Origin: Hymenobacter psychrophilus
GTDB taxonomy: Bacteria > Bacteroidota > Bacteroidia > Cytophagales > Hymenobacteraceae
Length of the DNA: 64,000 nucleotides
Direction: 5' to 3'
NCBI RefSeq assembly: GCF_900107135.1
Contig: NZ_FNOV01000008.1
Coordinates: 124,001 to 188,000, forward strand
The notes under the pieces were generated by a model. That model searched no databases, was not told the origin of the DNA, and worked only from the letters and a program-made list of their open reading frames with translations. Every line of letters begins with the position of its first letter. Position 1 is the first letter of the stretch. The position numbers were made by a program, and so were the translations under genes. Shown here in pieces: positions 1-8,585 of this stretch.

Positions 1-1398
1 GCGCCGATGCTGGCCCTGCTGGGCCTTGGCCTGAGCGCCTGCCAGCCCGACCTGGAAAAGGACTTCGAGCCCAGCAATGGCACGGCCGATTTCTCCAACT
101 ACATTGCCGTGGGCAACTCGCTCACGGCCGGCTTCTCCGACGGTGGCCTCTACCTGGAAGGCCAGCAGCAGTCGTTTCCGGCTATTCTGGCGCAGCAGTT
201 CGCCACGGTAGGCGGCGGCGAATTCGTGCAGCCGCTGTTCGGTGCGGGCCAGGAAAATGGTTCGGGCTACCTGCGTCTGGCCAATATCGTAAACGGGCTT
301 CCCGTTACGGCTAGTGTAAACACCAACTTGGCACTGCGCCAGGGCGCTACGGCGGCCCGGCCGCTTTATACCAAGTTCACCGGCCAGATAAACAACCTGG
401 GCGTACCGGGCATCCGCCTGTCGGATATCGAAACGGCGGGCTACGGCAGCGTGCTGGGCAACCCCTTCTTCGAGCGGATTACGCCCGACGCGCAGGCTAC
501 CCAAACGTATTTGCAGCGGGTAGCGGCTTCTAATCCTACCTTCTTTACCAACTGGCTGGGCAACAACGATGTGCTGGGCTTCGCTACCGCCGGTGGTGCT
601 GCCAACTCGCTCACTTCGGTAGCCGACTTCACCGACAAGAACTCGAAGGTGATTGATGCGCTGACCGCCACGGGCGCTAAGGGCGTGGTAGCTACCATTC
701 CCGATGTAACGACGATTCCGTTCTTCACTACTGTGGGCCCCAGCTTCCGCACTACGCTGGAAGCGGGCAAGGTATCCGGTTTGGTTATTCAGACGGGTGC
801 TGCCCCCGGCGGCGCTACCTCGGCCAACCGCAAGCCAATTACGACCGGTGACATCAAGGCAGTGGATGGCACGGGCCGGCAGTTGTTCACCCTGCTTTCC
901 TCGCCCTTCCTGCCCCTGGTGGGCACGAAAACGGGCCGCCCGTGGCGCTACGTGTATGGCCAGAGCGGGCAGCCTGCTGCAGGCTTCCCATTGTTCCTAG
1001 CTGCCTACGGCATTGACACCACGGCTGCTTTCGGCGTGTCGGCTGGCAACCCCATCCCGAGCCTGTTCGTGCTCGACGATGTAGAGCAGGGCCAGGTAAG
1101 AACTGCTACAAACAACTTTAACGCCGCCATCAAAACCAAGGCGGCGGCTAAGGGACTGGCTGTGTTCGATGCCAATGCCTTCTTCTCGACGGTAGCCTCC
1201 AACGGCTTGGTAGTAAACGGTGTAAATAACACGGCTGGTTTCGTGAGCGGCAACCTGTTCTCGCTTGACGGTGTGCACCCCACGCCCCGCGGCTACGCTG
1301 TTGTGGCCAACGAAATGATCAAGGTTATCAACTCGACCTACGGCGCCAAAGTGCCAACCGTAAACCCGACTAGCTACCGGGGCGTGAAGTTCCCGTAA
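1..1398 (+). CDS. SGNH/GDSL-type hydrolase lipoprotein (5' end probably outside window)
   Basis: Probable esterase/lipase of the SGNH family, anchored in the envelope as a lipoprotein. The motif GNSLTAG (nucleophile Ser about residue 38 counted from the ATG at position 7) is the block I equivalent of GDSL. GNND occurs mid-protein as block III, and DGVHPTPRGY near residue 421 supplies the Asp-x-x-His of block V. A lipobox LSAC lies only 9-12 residues after the ATG at 7, with no basic residues before it, and the frame is open to position 1, so I infer that the real start lies upstream of the window. Ends at a TAA followed by a strong terminator. Substrate cannot be told from sequence. Confidence 0.8.
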   Translation, partial: APMLALLGLGLSACQPDLEKDFEPSNGTADFSNYIAVGNSLTAGFSDGGLYLEGQQQSFPAILAQQFATVGGGEFVQPLFGAGQENGSGYLRLANIVNGLPVTASVNTNLALRQGATAARPLYTKFTGQINNLGVPGIRLSDIETAGYGSVLGNPFFERITPDAQATQTYLQRVAASNPTFFTNWLGNNDVLGFATAGGAANSLTSVADFTDKNSKVIDALTATGAKGVVATIPDVTTIPFFTTVGPSFRTTLEAGKVSGLVIQTGAAPGGATSANRKPITTGDIKAVDGTGRQLFTLLSSPFLPLVGTKTGRPWRYVYGQSGQPAAGFPLFLAAYGIDTTAAFGVSAGNPIPSLFVLDDVEQGQVRTATNNFNAAIKTKAAAKGLAVFDANAFFSTVASNGLVVNGVNNTAGFVSGNLFSLDGVHPTPRGYAVVANEMIKVINSTYGAKVPTVNPTSYRGVKFP

Positions 1399-1421
1399 CG
1401 GGCTCTTCCCGCTGCTTATCT

Positions 1422-1458
1422 AAAAGCTCCCGCCTTTACCAAGGCGGGAGCTTTTTTT
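1422..1458. terminator. Bidirectional rho-independent terminator
   Basis: A perfect 15-bp stem (1422-1436 with 1441-1455) with a 4-base loop is followed by a run of T on the + strand, with matching A's on the other side. It lies between the convergent SGNH-hydrolase and ypdA genes and can serve both. Confidence 0.85.
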
Positions 1459-1481
1459 GTGCAATAAAACAGGGCTGCTGT

Positions 1482-2504
1482 TTATAGCTGCACCGGTTGC
1501 AGTACCTCGGGCAGCGCCGGGGCGGTTTCGCCGGCGAGGCGGGCGGCGATGAGCTGGGCGTGGTAGCGGCCGTTCTCGATAAACCAGCGGCTGGTATTGC
1601 GGCCGCCGCACACGGTGCCGGCCAGGTACAGGCCGGGGCGGTTGGTTTCGAGGGTTTCGGCGTCGTGACTGGGCGTCTGGGCAGCATCGCTGCCGCAGTT
1701 GATGCCCAGGGCCGCCAGAAACGAGAAGTCGGGGTGGTAGCCGGTGAGGGCGTACACGAACTGGGCCGGCAGCGTGCGCGGCCCCTCGGGCGTGCTGACT
1801 TCCACCGCCCCGGGCGTAATGCTGGTGACGGTGGTGTTGAACAGGGCCCCGATGCGGCCCTCCTTGATGCGGTTGACAAGGTCGGGCCGGATCCAGTACT
1901 TAACGGATTCGGGAATGTCGGGGCCGCGCACGAGCAGCGTGGGGCGGGCGCCGGCCCGCATCAACTGCAGTGCCGCTTTGGCGGCCGAGTTTTTGGCCCC
2001 GATAATCACCACGTCCTGGTCGGCGTGGGCGTAGGGCTCCTTGTAGTAGTGCGACACATGGGGCAGGTCCTCGCCCGCCACGTTCAGGTAATTGGGCAGG
2101 TCGTAGAAACCGGTAGCCACAATTACGAACCGAGTTTGCAGACGGGCCTTATCGGTTACGACAGTGAAGCTGCCCTGCTCGCCTTCCAACCCGATTACCC
2201 GCTCGTAGAGGCGGAGCGTCAGGTTTTCGGCCTGGGCCACGCGGCGGTAGTAGTCGAGAGCGTCTTCGCGCAGGGGCTTGTAGTGCAGCGTGGCCATGGG
2301 GTGGCCGCCAATTTCGAGCAGCTCGGGCGTCGAAAAGAACTCCATGTTGGTAGGGTAGCCCACCAGCGAGTTCACCAGCGCGCCCTTATCTAGCACCACG
2401 GCTGAGAGGCCGCGCCGCTGCACTTCCAGCGCGCAGGCCAGCCCCACCGGCCCGGCCCCGATTATGGCTACATCAAAGGAAGAGTTGGTTTCAGAAAGAT
2501 TCAT
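1482..2504 (-). CDS. ypdA: YpdA-family FAD/NADPH oxidoreductase, putative bacillithiol disulfide reductase
   Basis: 340-residue flavoprotein. An N-terminal FAD-binding Rossmann motif GAGPVGLACALEVQRRG is near residue 16, and a second nucleotide-binding motif IIGAKNSAAKAALQ lies mid-protein (NADPH). The C-terminal NTSRWFIENGR block is typical of the YpdA family, which in Firmicutes recycles bacillithiol disulfide. The protein resembles thioredoxin reductase in layout, but no CxxC redox pair is visible, as expected for YpdA. Presence suggests bacillithiol as the low-molecular-weight thiol (inference). Convergent with the upstream lipoprotein gene. A DoxX-like gene lies just upstream on the same strand, 31 bases away. 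Confidence 0.85.
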   Translation of the reverse strand: MNLSETNSSFDVAIIGAGPVGLACALEVQRRGLSAVVLDKGALVNSLVGYPTNMEFFSTPELLEIGGHPMATLHYKPLREDALDYYRRVAQAENLTLRLYERVIGLEGEQGSFTVVTDKARLQTRFVIVATGFYDLPNYLNVAGEDLPHVSHYYKEPYAHADQDVVIIGAKNSAAKAALQLMRAGARPTLLVRGPDIPESVKYWIRPDLVNRIKEGRIGALFNTTVTSITPGAVEVSTPEGPRTLPAQFVYALTGYHPDFSFLAALGINCGSDAAQTPSHDAETLETNRPGLYLAGTVCGGRNTSRWFIENGRYHAQLIAARLAGETAPALPEVLQPVQL

Positions 2505-2535
2505 GCAGCGTAAACGGGCAGCGGCGGGGTTCTGT

Positions 2536-2964
2536 TTAAAGTGGCCGCCGCGCCATGAGTGCTTTCAGGGCCCCGGTGCTCCACAGGGCCACGCCAATCA
2601 GCACAGGCTGGAAAAACAGGCGGCCCAGGCGCTTGGTATCGGTATCGAGGCCGAACGCCGACAGGTGGTGGGTGTACTGGTGAATATTGCCCGGAAACAC
2701 GGCCGCATAGAATAGCCCCAGCCCCAGACCCATGCGCACCCGGTTGCGGCCCTGCAACAGCAGCAGCCCCAGGCCCAGCCCAATTTCCACCACACCCGAA
2801 GCCAGCACGGTCGTGTCCTTGTCAAGCGGAATGAAATCGGGCACCTGGGCCTGAAATGCCTGGCGCTGAAACGTGAGGTGGCCGGTGCCAGCCACGACCA
2901 TAAAGGTGCCCAGCAGCCCGCGGGCTACATTTTGCAGCGTGGTGGTATGAGGCTGGGTGAGCAT
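2536..2964 (-). CDS. DoxX-like membrane protein
   Basis: Small integral membrane protein of DoxX type, about 142 residues from the chosen start. An in-frame ATG exists at 3012, but the extra 16 residues look like untranslated leader, so the start at 2964 (MLTQ...) is preferred. Hydrophobic segments include a first helix GLLGTFMVVAG, a glycine-rich helix around VVEIGLGLGLLLL, GLGLGLFYAAVF, and a last helix near the C terminus. The motif FPGNIHQY matches DoxX relatives found beside redox genes. Located upstream of ypdA in the same direction, so possibly cotranscribed. Function is not known precisely; family members are linked to redox/oxidative stress. Confidence 0.7.
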   Translation of the reverse strand: MLTQPHTTTLQNVARGLLGTFMVVAGTGHLTFQRQAFQAQVPDFIPLDKDTTVLASGVVEIGLGLGLLLLQGRNRVRMGLGLGLFYAAVFPGNIHQYTHHLSAFGLDTDTKRLGRLFFQPVLIGVALWSTGALKALMARRPL

Positions 2965-3109
2965 GCGAATTGCGGTTGAAGTGGGCTTTGCAGAGAGAGA
3001 GTATACGGCCACTTAGCCGGTGCGGGTGCCCACGCCGGTACCCCGTAAGCTCAATCAATTCGTCAGTCCTGATGTGGCCTTAATCGTCTACAACTTGCCG
3101 GCGCGGCTG

Positions 3110-3589
3110 TTACCAAGCGTGTAATAGCCGCCGGATCAGAATAATTTCGCCGGTGTGGTAGGCGGTATGGTCGCCAATCAGTAGGGCCTCCCGCAGGATC
3201 GTCTGGCCGTCGCCGTGCGGAAGGGGGGCCAGTAAATCAGTAGTAGGGTGCTGTAGCAGGTCGATGAAGCGCTGCCGGTCAGCCTGAATTTGAGCAAGCG
3301 TCTGGTACCATTGTGCTTCGTCGGCGGTAGCGGTTTGGGCAGGCCAGTAGCCCGCGGGCCACTCTGGAGAAGTATGCTCGGCTCCGAGGGAAAACTCTAC
3401 AATATCCCACTGCGCAATACGAATATGGTCAGCTAGTTGCCAGATAGTATAGGGTGCCTCCGGCGCGTGCTGGTTCCACTGCGCGGGCGTGAGGTCGGCG
3501 CAGGCATCCTCAAACGTGACGTGGGCATTACCCTGCGTGAGCAGACTGATAAGTTCGGTGACGATGCCCTTCTTTGTGGTCTGATCCAT
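3110..3589 (-). CDS. DinB-like metal-binding helical bundle protein
   Basis: 159 residues with the DinB/YfiT four-helix architecture. His55 (in LADHIRIAQWD) and His141 and His145 (in DHTAYHTGEI) are placed as the three metal ligands of the fold. DinB-like proteins include thiol transferases that use bacillithiol or mycothiol, so the nearby ypdA is suggestive but not proof. The gene ends (in its direction) about 100 bases before the leader of the DoxX gene. The polA tail relic starts only 17 bases upstream of its start codon, so its original promoter region may have been changed by the insertion described at 3606-5587. Confidence 0.75.
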   Translation of the reverse strand: MDQTTKKGIVTELISLLTQGNAHVTFEDACADLTPAQWNQHAPEAPYTIWQLADHIRIAQWDIVEFSLGAEHTSPEWPAGYWPAQTATADEAQWYQTLAQIQADRQRFIDLLQHPTTDLLAPLPHGDGQTILREALLIGDHTAYHTGEIILIRRLLHAW

Positions 3590-3605
3590 TGGTTTACCAG
3601 AAAAC

Positions 3606-3713
3606 TTAGTGCGCCTGCAACCAGTTCTCGCCCACGCCTACTTCCACTTCCAGCGGCACGCCGTGGGGCAGCAGTAGGGCGGTGGCCATGAGCTCCTTTA
3701 TTTTGGGCGTAAT
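3606..3713 (-). pseudogene. Relic second copy of the last 36 codons of polA
   Basis: Translated on the minus strand, this 108-base stretch gives the last 35 residues of DNA polymerase I plus a stop, identical in amino acids to the C terminus encoded at 5588-5695 (it ends in GENWLQAH). At nucleotide level I count 11 differences, all synonymous, including TAA instead of TAG. There is no start or rest of polA in front of it: the similarity stops exactly where the TOPRIM-like gene ends (its stop codon overlaps the first base). This is best read as a junction scar from insertion of the 3713-5587 module next to polA, with one tail coming from a different strain's polA. Confidence 0.9.
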
Positions 3714-4390
3714 TAGGACAAGTGCTGATTGAGAAAGTCCCGCAAGGGCTGGATAGCCGGGGCATTCAGGTTCCATAAACTGGGATTCTCAAAAATCTTT
3801 TGGCCTCCTTTCTTATGGTGCCGGTCCCATTCAGCGCCTTCCAATGGCATCACATTTACATAGTCGTAGATACGGCGCTTTTTGGAGGGCGTGTTATAGT
3901 AATCCTGCCCATTATTGACCAGTTGTTGAAGGCATTGCTCGTAGCCATCGTAGCAAGTCATTATGGCCTGATGGGCTGGTTGCACCACTTGTAGGAGTAA
4001 ATCTTCCAATTCGCCGGGCTGATTGGGGCTAGGAAAGAGGAAGAGAGCGGGTGCTGGCTCATCAGTGGCAATTTGTTCTTTCAAAATAGCGGCCCGCTGG
4101 GCCGGCGCTTCATCAGCATCGAAAACAATCAAGGTTTTGCCACCCGAATCGCGCGCCTGCTGAATCGAGACTGACTGCTTTTTGCCTAAGTTAGCCCAAC
4201 CGCCGATGCTAGAAATTAAGATGGTGTCAGCGGTATCTTCTACTATCAGATAAGTGGTGACTATCTGCCCTTCGCGAGTGATTTTGATATTGGGATTCGG
4301 AACAGTAGCGCGAAGTTGTTTGACTATTACCAAAACTAGGTCGTGGTCGTCTGTACCTTCGACATAGATATTAAATTGCTTGTTTGCCAT
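3713..4390 (-). CDS. TOPRIM-like protein (DUF3226-type), putative nuclease partner of an ATPase
   Basis: 225 residues. The N terminus FNIYVEGTDDHDLV gives the glutamate-containing motif (EGxxD) of TOPRIM folds, and LIVFDADEAPAQR mid-protein supplies the DxD motif. GGWANLG lies between them, as in the DUF3226 family (assignment from memory). Combined with the ATPase that starts upstream (its stop is 12 bases before this start), the pair resembles split OLD-type nucleases and ATPase/TOPRIM phage-defence pairs such as PARIS (AriA/AriB) or AbiL-like systems. Codon and base use is AT-richer than the neighbours, which suggests recent transfer. Nuclease activity and a defence role are inferences. 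Confidence 0.7.
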   Translation of the reverse strand: MANKQFNIYVEGTDDHDLVLVIVKQLRATVPNPNIKITREGQIVTTYLIVEDTADTILISSIGGWANLGKKQSVSIQQARDSGGKTLIVFDADEAPAQRAAILKEQIATDEPAPALFLFPSPNQPGELEDLLLQVVQPAHQAIMTCYDGYEQCLQQLVNNGQDYYNTPSKKRRIYDYVNVMPLEGAEWDRHHKKGGQKIFENPSLWNLNAPAIQPLRDFLNQHLS

Positions 4391-4402
4391 GTGTAATGCC
4401 GG

Positions 4403-5521
4403 TTAATTGCGAACTTCTACGCCGTGGTCCAGTGCGTAGTCAAGTTGCTCATAGTCGTACCGGTAAGTGCGCACCATATCGCCATCAGCACGGATAAGGG
4501 TATAAGCGGCCACGTCGTTACGGTAATCCGCATTTTCCTCGTTATCAAGTACCCAAGTAAGGTGGCGAAGGGCCTCAGCGCTATGGGTGGTAGCAAATAC
4601 TTGCACATCATATTCACGAGCAGCTTGTAAGATGCCTTTCCATAAGATTCGTAGAGCGGAGTAGTGAAGGCCATTGTCTATTTCGTCAATGAGGACGATA
4701 CCGCCAGAGCTGTGAGCTACAGCAGCAGCAATGTCTAATAATCTCTGAACACCTTCTCCCATTAGATTCAGTGGGAGTAAAGTGCGAAAATTCGCTCCTA
4801 AATCCAGATAAATCTGGCCACTGGTGCTTAGGCTAATATCCTCAATTCTTATATCAATTATTTTCATAATGTCCAATAGTGGGGCATCTATTTTGTTGAA
4901 TTTAAGATCTTCTAACTTTTGCCCTAAAGTTAAACGGTCTATATTAGTCGTTAAAATTTCGGAAACCATGTATCGGGATGAACCAGGAAAACGTAAACCT
5001 GCCAATTCTTTATCAGATTTTATTGACGTTTTTATAAATAAATCGTGCCCATTGTTATCGCGGCCCATAGATATTTCTATAGGTTTTACTGTAGTTGGGG
5101 ACACAACTGATATCAAGAGCACATTAGCTTCCGGTTTGCGAGTCAGAACAGAACTTCTAGAATGAATCGTTGTATCATGTTCTTTAGCATAAAGACGTTT
5201 CCGGATACCCATAGAAGCCCGTAGCGTATGGCTTTCACCTTTTTCATCACGGTGAATCGCAGATAAAACCACAGATAAAGTGGAATCAAAGCCATAGAAA
5301 ATATATCTAAAATCAAATTCGTTATTTATTAACCCTCGCTCCTTCTCAATTATAGAGAGCCAATTTGCATCTTCTATTCCAGATATAGCAAACAGCGCCT
5401 CTAGTACACTCGTCTTTCCTGAGTTATTTTTCCCCACGAGCAGGTTCACCCGCGTCAGTTTCTCCAGCTTCAGGTGCTTCAGGCTGCGGAAATTTTCGAC
5501 TTCAAAGGAATCCATTAACAT
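4403..5521 (-). CDS. OLD/ABC-type AAA ATPase of a two-gene putative defence module
   Basis: 372 residues with the layout of AAA_15/AAA_21 (SMC/RecF-like) ATPases. The N terminus is FEVENFRSLKHLKL. Walker A GKNNSGKTS lies near residue 30, an ABC-signature-like LMGEGVQRLLDIAAAV is in the C-terminal half, Walker B is GIVLIDEIDNGLHYS, and a following VFATTHSAE carries the switch His. There is no nuclease domain in this chain; the TOPRIM-like protein encoded 12 bases downstream probably supplies it. Visibly AT-richer than surrounding genes, with runs of Ile/Asn/Lys codons that the neighbours avoid. Lies immediately behind polA, and the start codon follows a hairpin (5526-5557). Confidence 0.8.
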   Translation of the reverse strand: MLMDSFEVENFRSLKHLKLEKLTRVNLLVGKNNSGKTSVLEALFAISGIEDANWLSIIEKERGLINNEFDFRYIFYGFDSTLSVVLSAIHRDEKGESHTLRASMGIRKRLYAKEHDTTIHSRSSVLTRKPEANVLLISVVSPTTVKPIEISMGRDNNGHDLFIKTSIKSDKELAGLRFPGSSRYMVSEILTTNIDRLTLGQKLEDLKFNKIDAPLLDIMKIIDIRIEDISLSTSGQIYLDLGANFRTLLPLNLMGEGVQRLLDIAAAVAHSSGGIVLIDEIDNGLHYSALRILWKGILQAAREYDVQVFATTHSAEALRHLTWVLDNEENADYRNDVAAYTLIRADGDMVRTYRYDYEQLDYALDHGVEVRN

Positions 5522-5525
5522 AGCA

Positions 5526-5557
5526 AAGCCACCCCCTGATTAGACAGGAGGTGGCTT
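5526..5557 (-). promoter_or_regulatory. Hairpin directly before the ATPase start codon; polA terminator or translational switch
   Basis: On the minus strand a 12-bp stem (one T-G pair) has the 5' arm AAGCCACCTCCT and the 3' arm AGGGGGTGGCTT, and ends 4 bases before the ATPase ATG. The 3' arm holds the only purine-rich ribosome-binding candidate. The 5' arm is the same as the anti-Shine-Dalgarno CACCTCCT of 16S rRNA, so folding would hide the site. It could equally act as a weak terminator for polA, since it lies 31 bases after the polA stop. Confidence 0.5.
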
Positions 5558-5587
5558 AAAGGTCGGACAAAAATGGCAATCCGGTCC

Positions 5588-8494
5588 CTAGTGCGCCTGC
5601 AGCCAGTTCTCACCCACGCCTACTTCCACTTCCAGCGGCACGCCGTGGGGTAGGAGCAGGGCGGTAGCCATCAACTCCTTGATTTTGGGCGTGATGTAGT
5701 CCACCTCTTCACGCACGGCATCAAACACCAGTTCGTCGTGGACCTGCAGAATCATGCGGGTGCCGAGCTTTTCCTGCACCAGCCACTCGTGGATGTTGAT
5801 CATGGCCTTCTTGATGATGTCGGCCGCGGTGCCCTGGATGGGGGCGTTGATGGCGTTACGCTCGGTGTAGCCACGCAGCGTAGCGTTGCGCGAGTTGATG
5901 TCGCGCAGGTAGCGGCGGCGGCCGAGCAGGGTTTCGGCGTACTCCAGCTCGCGAGCCCGGTTGATGCTCTCGTCCATGTACTGCTTCACCGATGGAAACT
6001 CCTCGAAGTAGGTCTCGATGATGTCCACAGCTTCCTTGCGGCCAATGCCGATGCGCTGGGCCAGCCCGAAGGCCGAAATACCGTAGATGATACCGAAGTT
6101 GACGGTTTTGGCCTTGCGCCGCATCTCGCCATCCACCTCACTCAGCGGCACTTTGAACACCTTACTGGCCGTGCTCGTGTGAATGTCCTGGCCCAGGCGG
6201 AAGGCCTCAATCATCGTTTTGTCGCCCGCGAAGTCGGCCATGATGCGCAGTTCCACCTGCGAGTAGTCGGCCGCCAATAGCACGTGGTTGGCGTCGCGGG
6301 GCACGAAGGCCTTGCGGATTTCGCGGCCCTTCTCGGTGCGGATGGGAATGTTCTGCAGGTTGGGGTTGGTGCTGGAAAGGCGCCCGGTGGCCGTTACGGC
6401 CTGGTTGAAGCTCGTGTGTACCCGCCCGTCGAGCTCGCACACCAGCTGGGGCAGGGCCTCGACGTAAGTGGAACGCAGCTTGCTGAGCTGGCGGTACTCC
6501 AGAATCAGGCCCGCAATGGGGGCGTCGCCGGCCAGCTGGCTTAGGATTTCCTCGCCGGTGGCGTACTGGCCGGTTTTGGTTTTCTTGATTTTCTTGCCGC
6601 CGAGGTCCATTTTATCGAACAGAATTTCGCCGAGCTGTTTGGGCGAGCCGATGTTGAACTCCTGGCCGGCTTCCTGGTAAATCTGGCCTTCCAGCTCCGT
6701 GATGTAGCCCTGCAGCTCGGCCGAGTACTCGCCCATGGCCTCGGAGTCAATCTTCACGCCCTCGTACTCGATAGCCGCCAGCACCGGCACCAGCGGGTTT
6801 TCCACCTCGTTCAGCAAGTCGAGCAGGCCCACTTCTTTCAGCAGCGGCTCGAACACGTGCTTGAGCTGCAGCGTCACGTCGGCGTCCTCGCAGGCGTAGT
6901 CCGACACCTCGGCGGGCGGCAGGTCGGCCATGGTTTTCTGGTTCTTGCCCTTGGGTCCGATGAGGGCCGTAATGGGCACCGGCGTGTAGTGCAGGTAGGT
7001 TTCGGCCAGTACGTCCATGCCGTGGCGCATGTCGGGCTCGAGCAGGTAGTGGGCCAGCATGGTGTCAAACAGCGGCCCCCGAATCTCGACGCCGTAGTGC
7101 TTGAGAATGGTGAGGTCGTACTTGATGTTCTGGCCGACTTTCAGGATGGTTTCGGCGTCGAAAAACGGCCGAAACTCGTCCACCAGGGCCTGGGCGGCCG
7201 CTTCGTCGGCCTGCGGAACGGGCACGTAGTAGGCCTCGCCGGGCAGCCAGCAGAATGAGAGGCCCACAAGCCGGGCCGTCATGGTGTCGAGGCCGGTGGT
7301 TTCGGTGTCGAAGCTGACTTCGGTTTGCAGCAGCAGGAACTCCAATAGCTCGGTCCGGAGCGCGGGCGTATCCATCAGGTGGTACTGGTGGGCCACATCT
7401 TCCAGCGTGCGGCGCGGGCCGGTGGGCGCGCCGGCCTCGCCGTTGCTGCCTTCCTCGACACCAATAGCCACGGCTGCATCAGACGACGCGCCGAACAAGC
7501 TGCCCTGGCCGGCAGTGGCCACTTTGGGCCGCCGGGCGCCGCGCGGGGTGGGAGTGCCGCCGTTGGTCACGCCAGCCGGTCCGGCCCCGTCGCCGAGCAC
7601 GCGGGCGGCCAGCTGGCGGAACTCCAGCTCGTCGAACAGGCGGCGCAGCTCCTCCATGTCGGGCTGGTCGAGCACGAGCTTGTCGGCCTCGAATTCTATG
7701 GGTACATTGAGGTGGATGGTAGCCAGCTCCTTGCTCATGAGACCCTGCTCGGCAAACTCGCGCACGTTCTGCTGCTGCTTGCCCTTGAGCTTGTCCACGT
7801 TAGCAATCAGGCCTTCCACCGAGCCGTACTCCTGAATCAGCTTCTTGGCCGTTTTCTCGCCGATGCCCGGGATGCCCGGAATGTTGTCGGAGGCGTCGCC
7901 CTGCAGGCCCAGAATGTCAATCACCTGCGCCACCCGCTCAATCTCGAAGCGCTGGAGCACGTGGGCCACGTCGAGGATTTCGGCGGCGTTGCCCATGAAG
8001 GCCGGCCGGTAGATTTTTACGCAATCGGTTACCAGCTGGCAGTAGTCCTTGTCGGGTGTCATCATGTACACCTCGCCAAAGCCCTGCTGCTCGGCCCGGC
8101 CGGCCAGCGTACCAATCACGTCGTCGGCCTCGAATCCTTCCACCATCAATATGGGGATGTGAAAGGCCTTGATAATCTGTTTGATGTAGGGAATAGCCAG
8201 GCCGATGTCCTCGGGCATGGCCTGGCGCTGAGCCTTGTAGTCGGCGTACTGCTCGTGGCGGAAGGTTTTCTTGGCCGCATCAAAGGCTACGCCGATGTGG
8301 GTAGGCTTTTCCTTCTGCAGCACCTCGACCAGCGTGTTGGTGAAGCCCAGGATGGCCCCGGTATTGAGTCCCTTGGAGTTCACGCGCGGGTTCTTGCTGA
8401 AAGCAAAATGGGCCCGGTAAATCAGGGCAAAGGCGTCGAGCAGGAACAGCTTGCGAACGGGGGCGGTGGCGGGCGTTTCGGCGGAGTCGGTCAT
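5588..8494 (-). CDS. polA: DNA polymerase I
   Basis: 968-residue three-domain enzyme that fills gaps and removes RNA primers. The N-terminal 5'-3' exonuclease (about 15-300) shows GFEADDVIGTLA, TPDKDYCQLV and the helix-hairpin-helix region GIPGIGEKTAKK. A low-complexity linker (about 310-370) follows. The 3'-5' exonuclease domain (about 385-570) keeps its catalytic acids (FDTETTGLD, NIKYDLTILK, YACEDADVT), so proofreading looks intact. The polymerase domain shows LAADYSQVELRIMADFAGD (motif A), KTVNFGIIYGIS (O helix) and LQVHDELVFDA (motif C). Stop is TAG. A second copy of its last 36 codons lies at 3606-3713. Confidence 0.97.
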   Translation of the reverse strand: MTDSAETPATAPVRKLFLLDAFALIYRAHFAFSKNPRVNSKGLNTGAILGFTNTLVEVLQKEKPTHIGVAFDAAKKTFRHEQYADYKAQRQAMPEDIGLAIPYIKQIIKAFHIPILMVEGFEADDVIGTLAGRAEQQGFGEVYMMTPDKDYCQLVTDCVKIYRPAFMGNAAEILDVAHVLQRFEIERVAQVIDILGLQGDASDNIPGIPGIGEKTAKKLIQEYGSVEGLIANVDKLKGKQQQNVREFAEQGLMSKELATIHLNVPIEFEADKLVLDQPDMEELRRLFDELEFRQLAARVLGDGAGPAGVTNGGTPTPRGARRPKVATAGQGSLFGASSDAAVAIGVEEGSNGEAGAPTGPRRTLEDVAHQYHLMDTPALRTELLEFLLLQTEVSFDTETTGLDTMTARLVGLSFCWLPGEAYYVPVPQADEAAAQALVDEFRPFFDAETILKVGQNIKYDLTILKHYGVEIRGPLFDTMLAHYLLEPDMRHGMDVLAETYLHYTPVPITALIGPKGKNQKTMADLPPAEVSDYACEDADVTLQLKHVFEPLLKEVGLLDLLNEVENPLVPVLAAIEYEGVKIDSEAMGEYSAELQGYITELEGQIYQEAGQEFNIGSPKQLGEILFDKMDLGGKKIKKTKTGQYATGEEILSQLAGDAPIAGLILEYRQLSKLRSTYVEALPQLVCELDGRVHTSFNQAVTATGRLSSTNPNLQNIPIRTEKGREIRKAFVPRDANHVLLAADYSQVELRIMADFAGDKTMIEAFRLGQDIHTSTASKVFKVPLSEVDGEMRRKAKTVNFGIIYGISAFGLAQRIGIGRKEAVDIIETYFEEFPSVKQYMDESINRARELEYAETLLGRRRYLRDINSRNATLRGYTERNAINAPIQGTAADIIKKAMINIHEWLVQEKLGTRMILQVHDELVFDAVREEVDYITPKIKELMATALLLPHGVPLEVEVGVGENWLQAH

Positions 8495-8585
8495 AGGATA
8501 GCGAAGGTACGGAAGGCGCGAAAAGAGGGCGGGATTACGTCAGGATAAGCAGTACTTTTATTCCGCAAATTTCACTAACTGTCGC

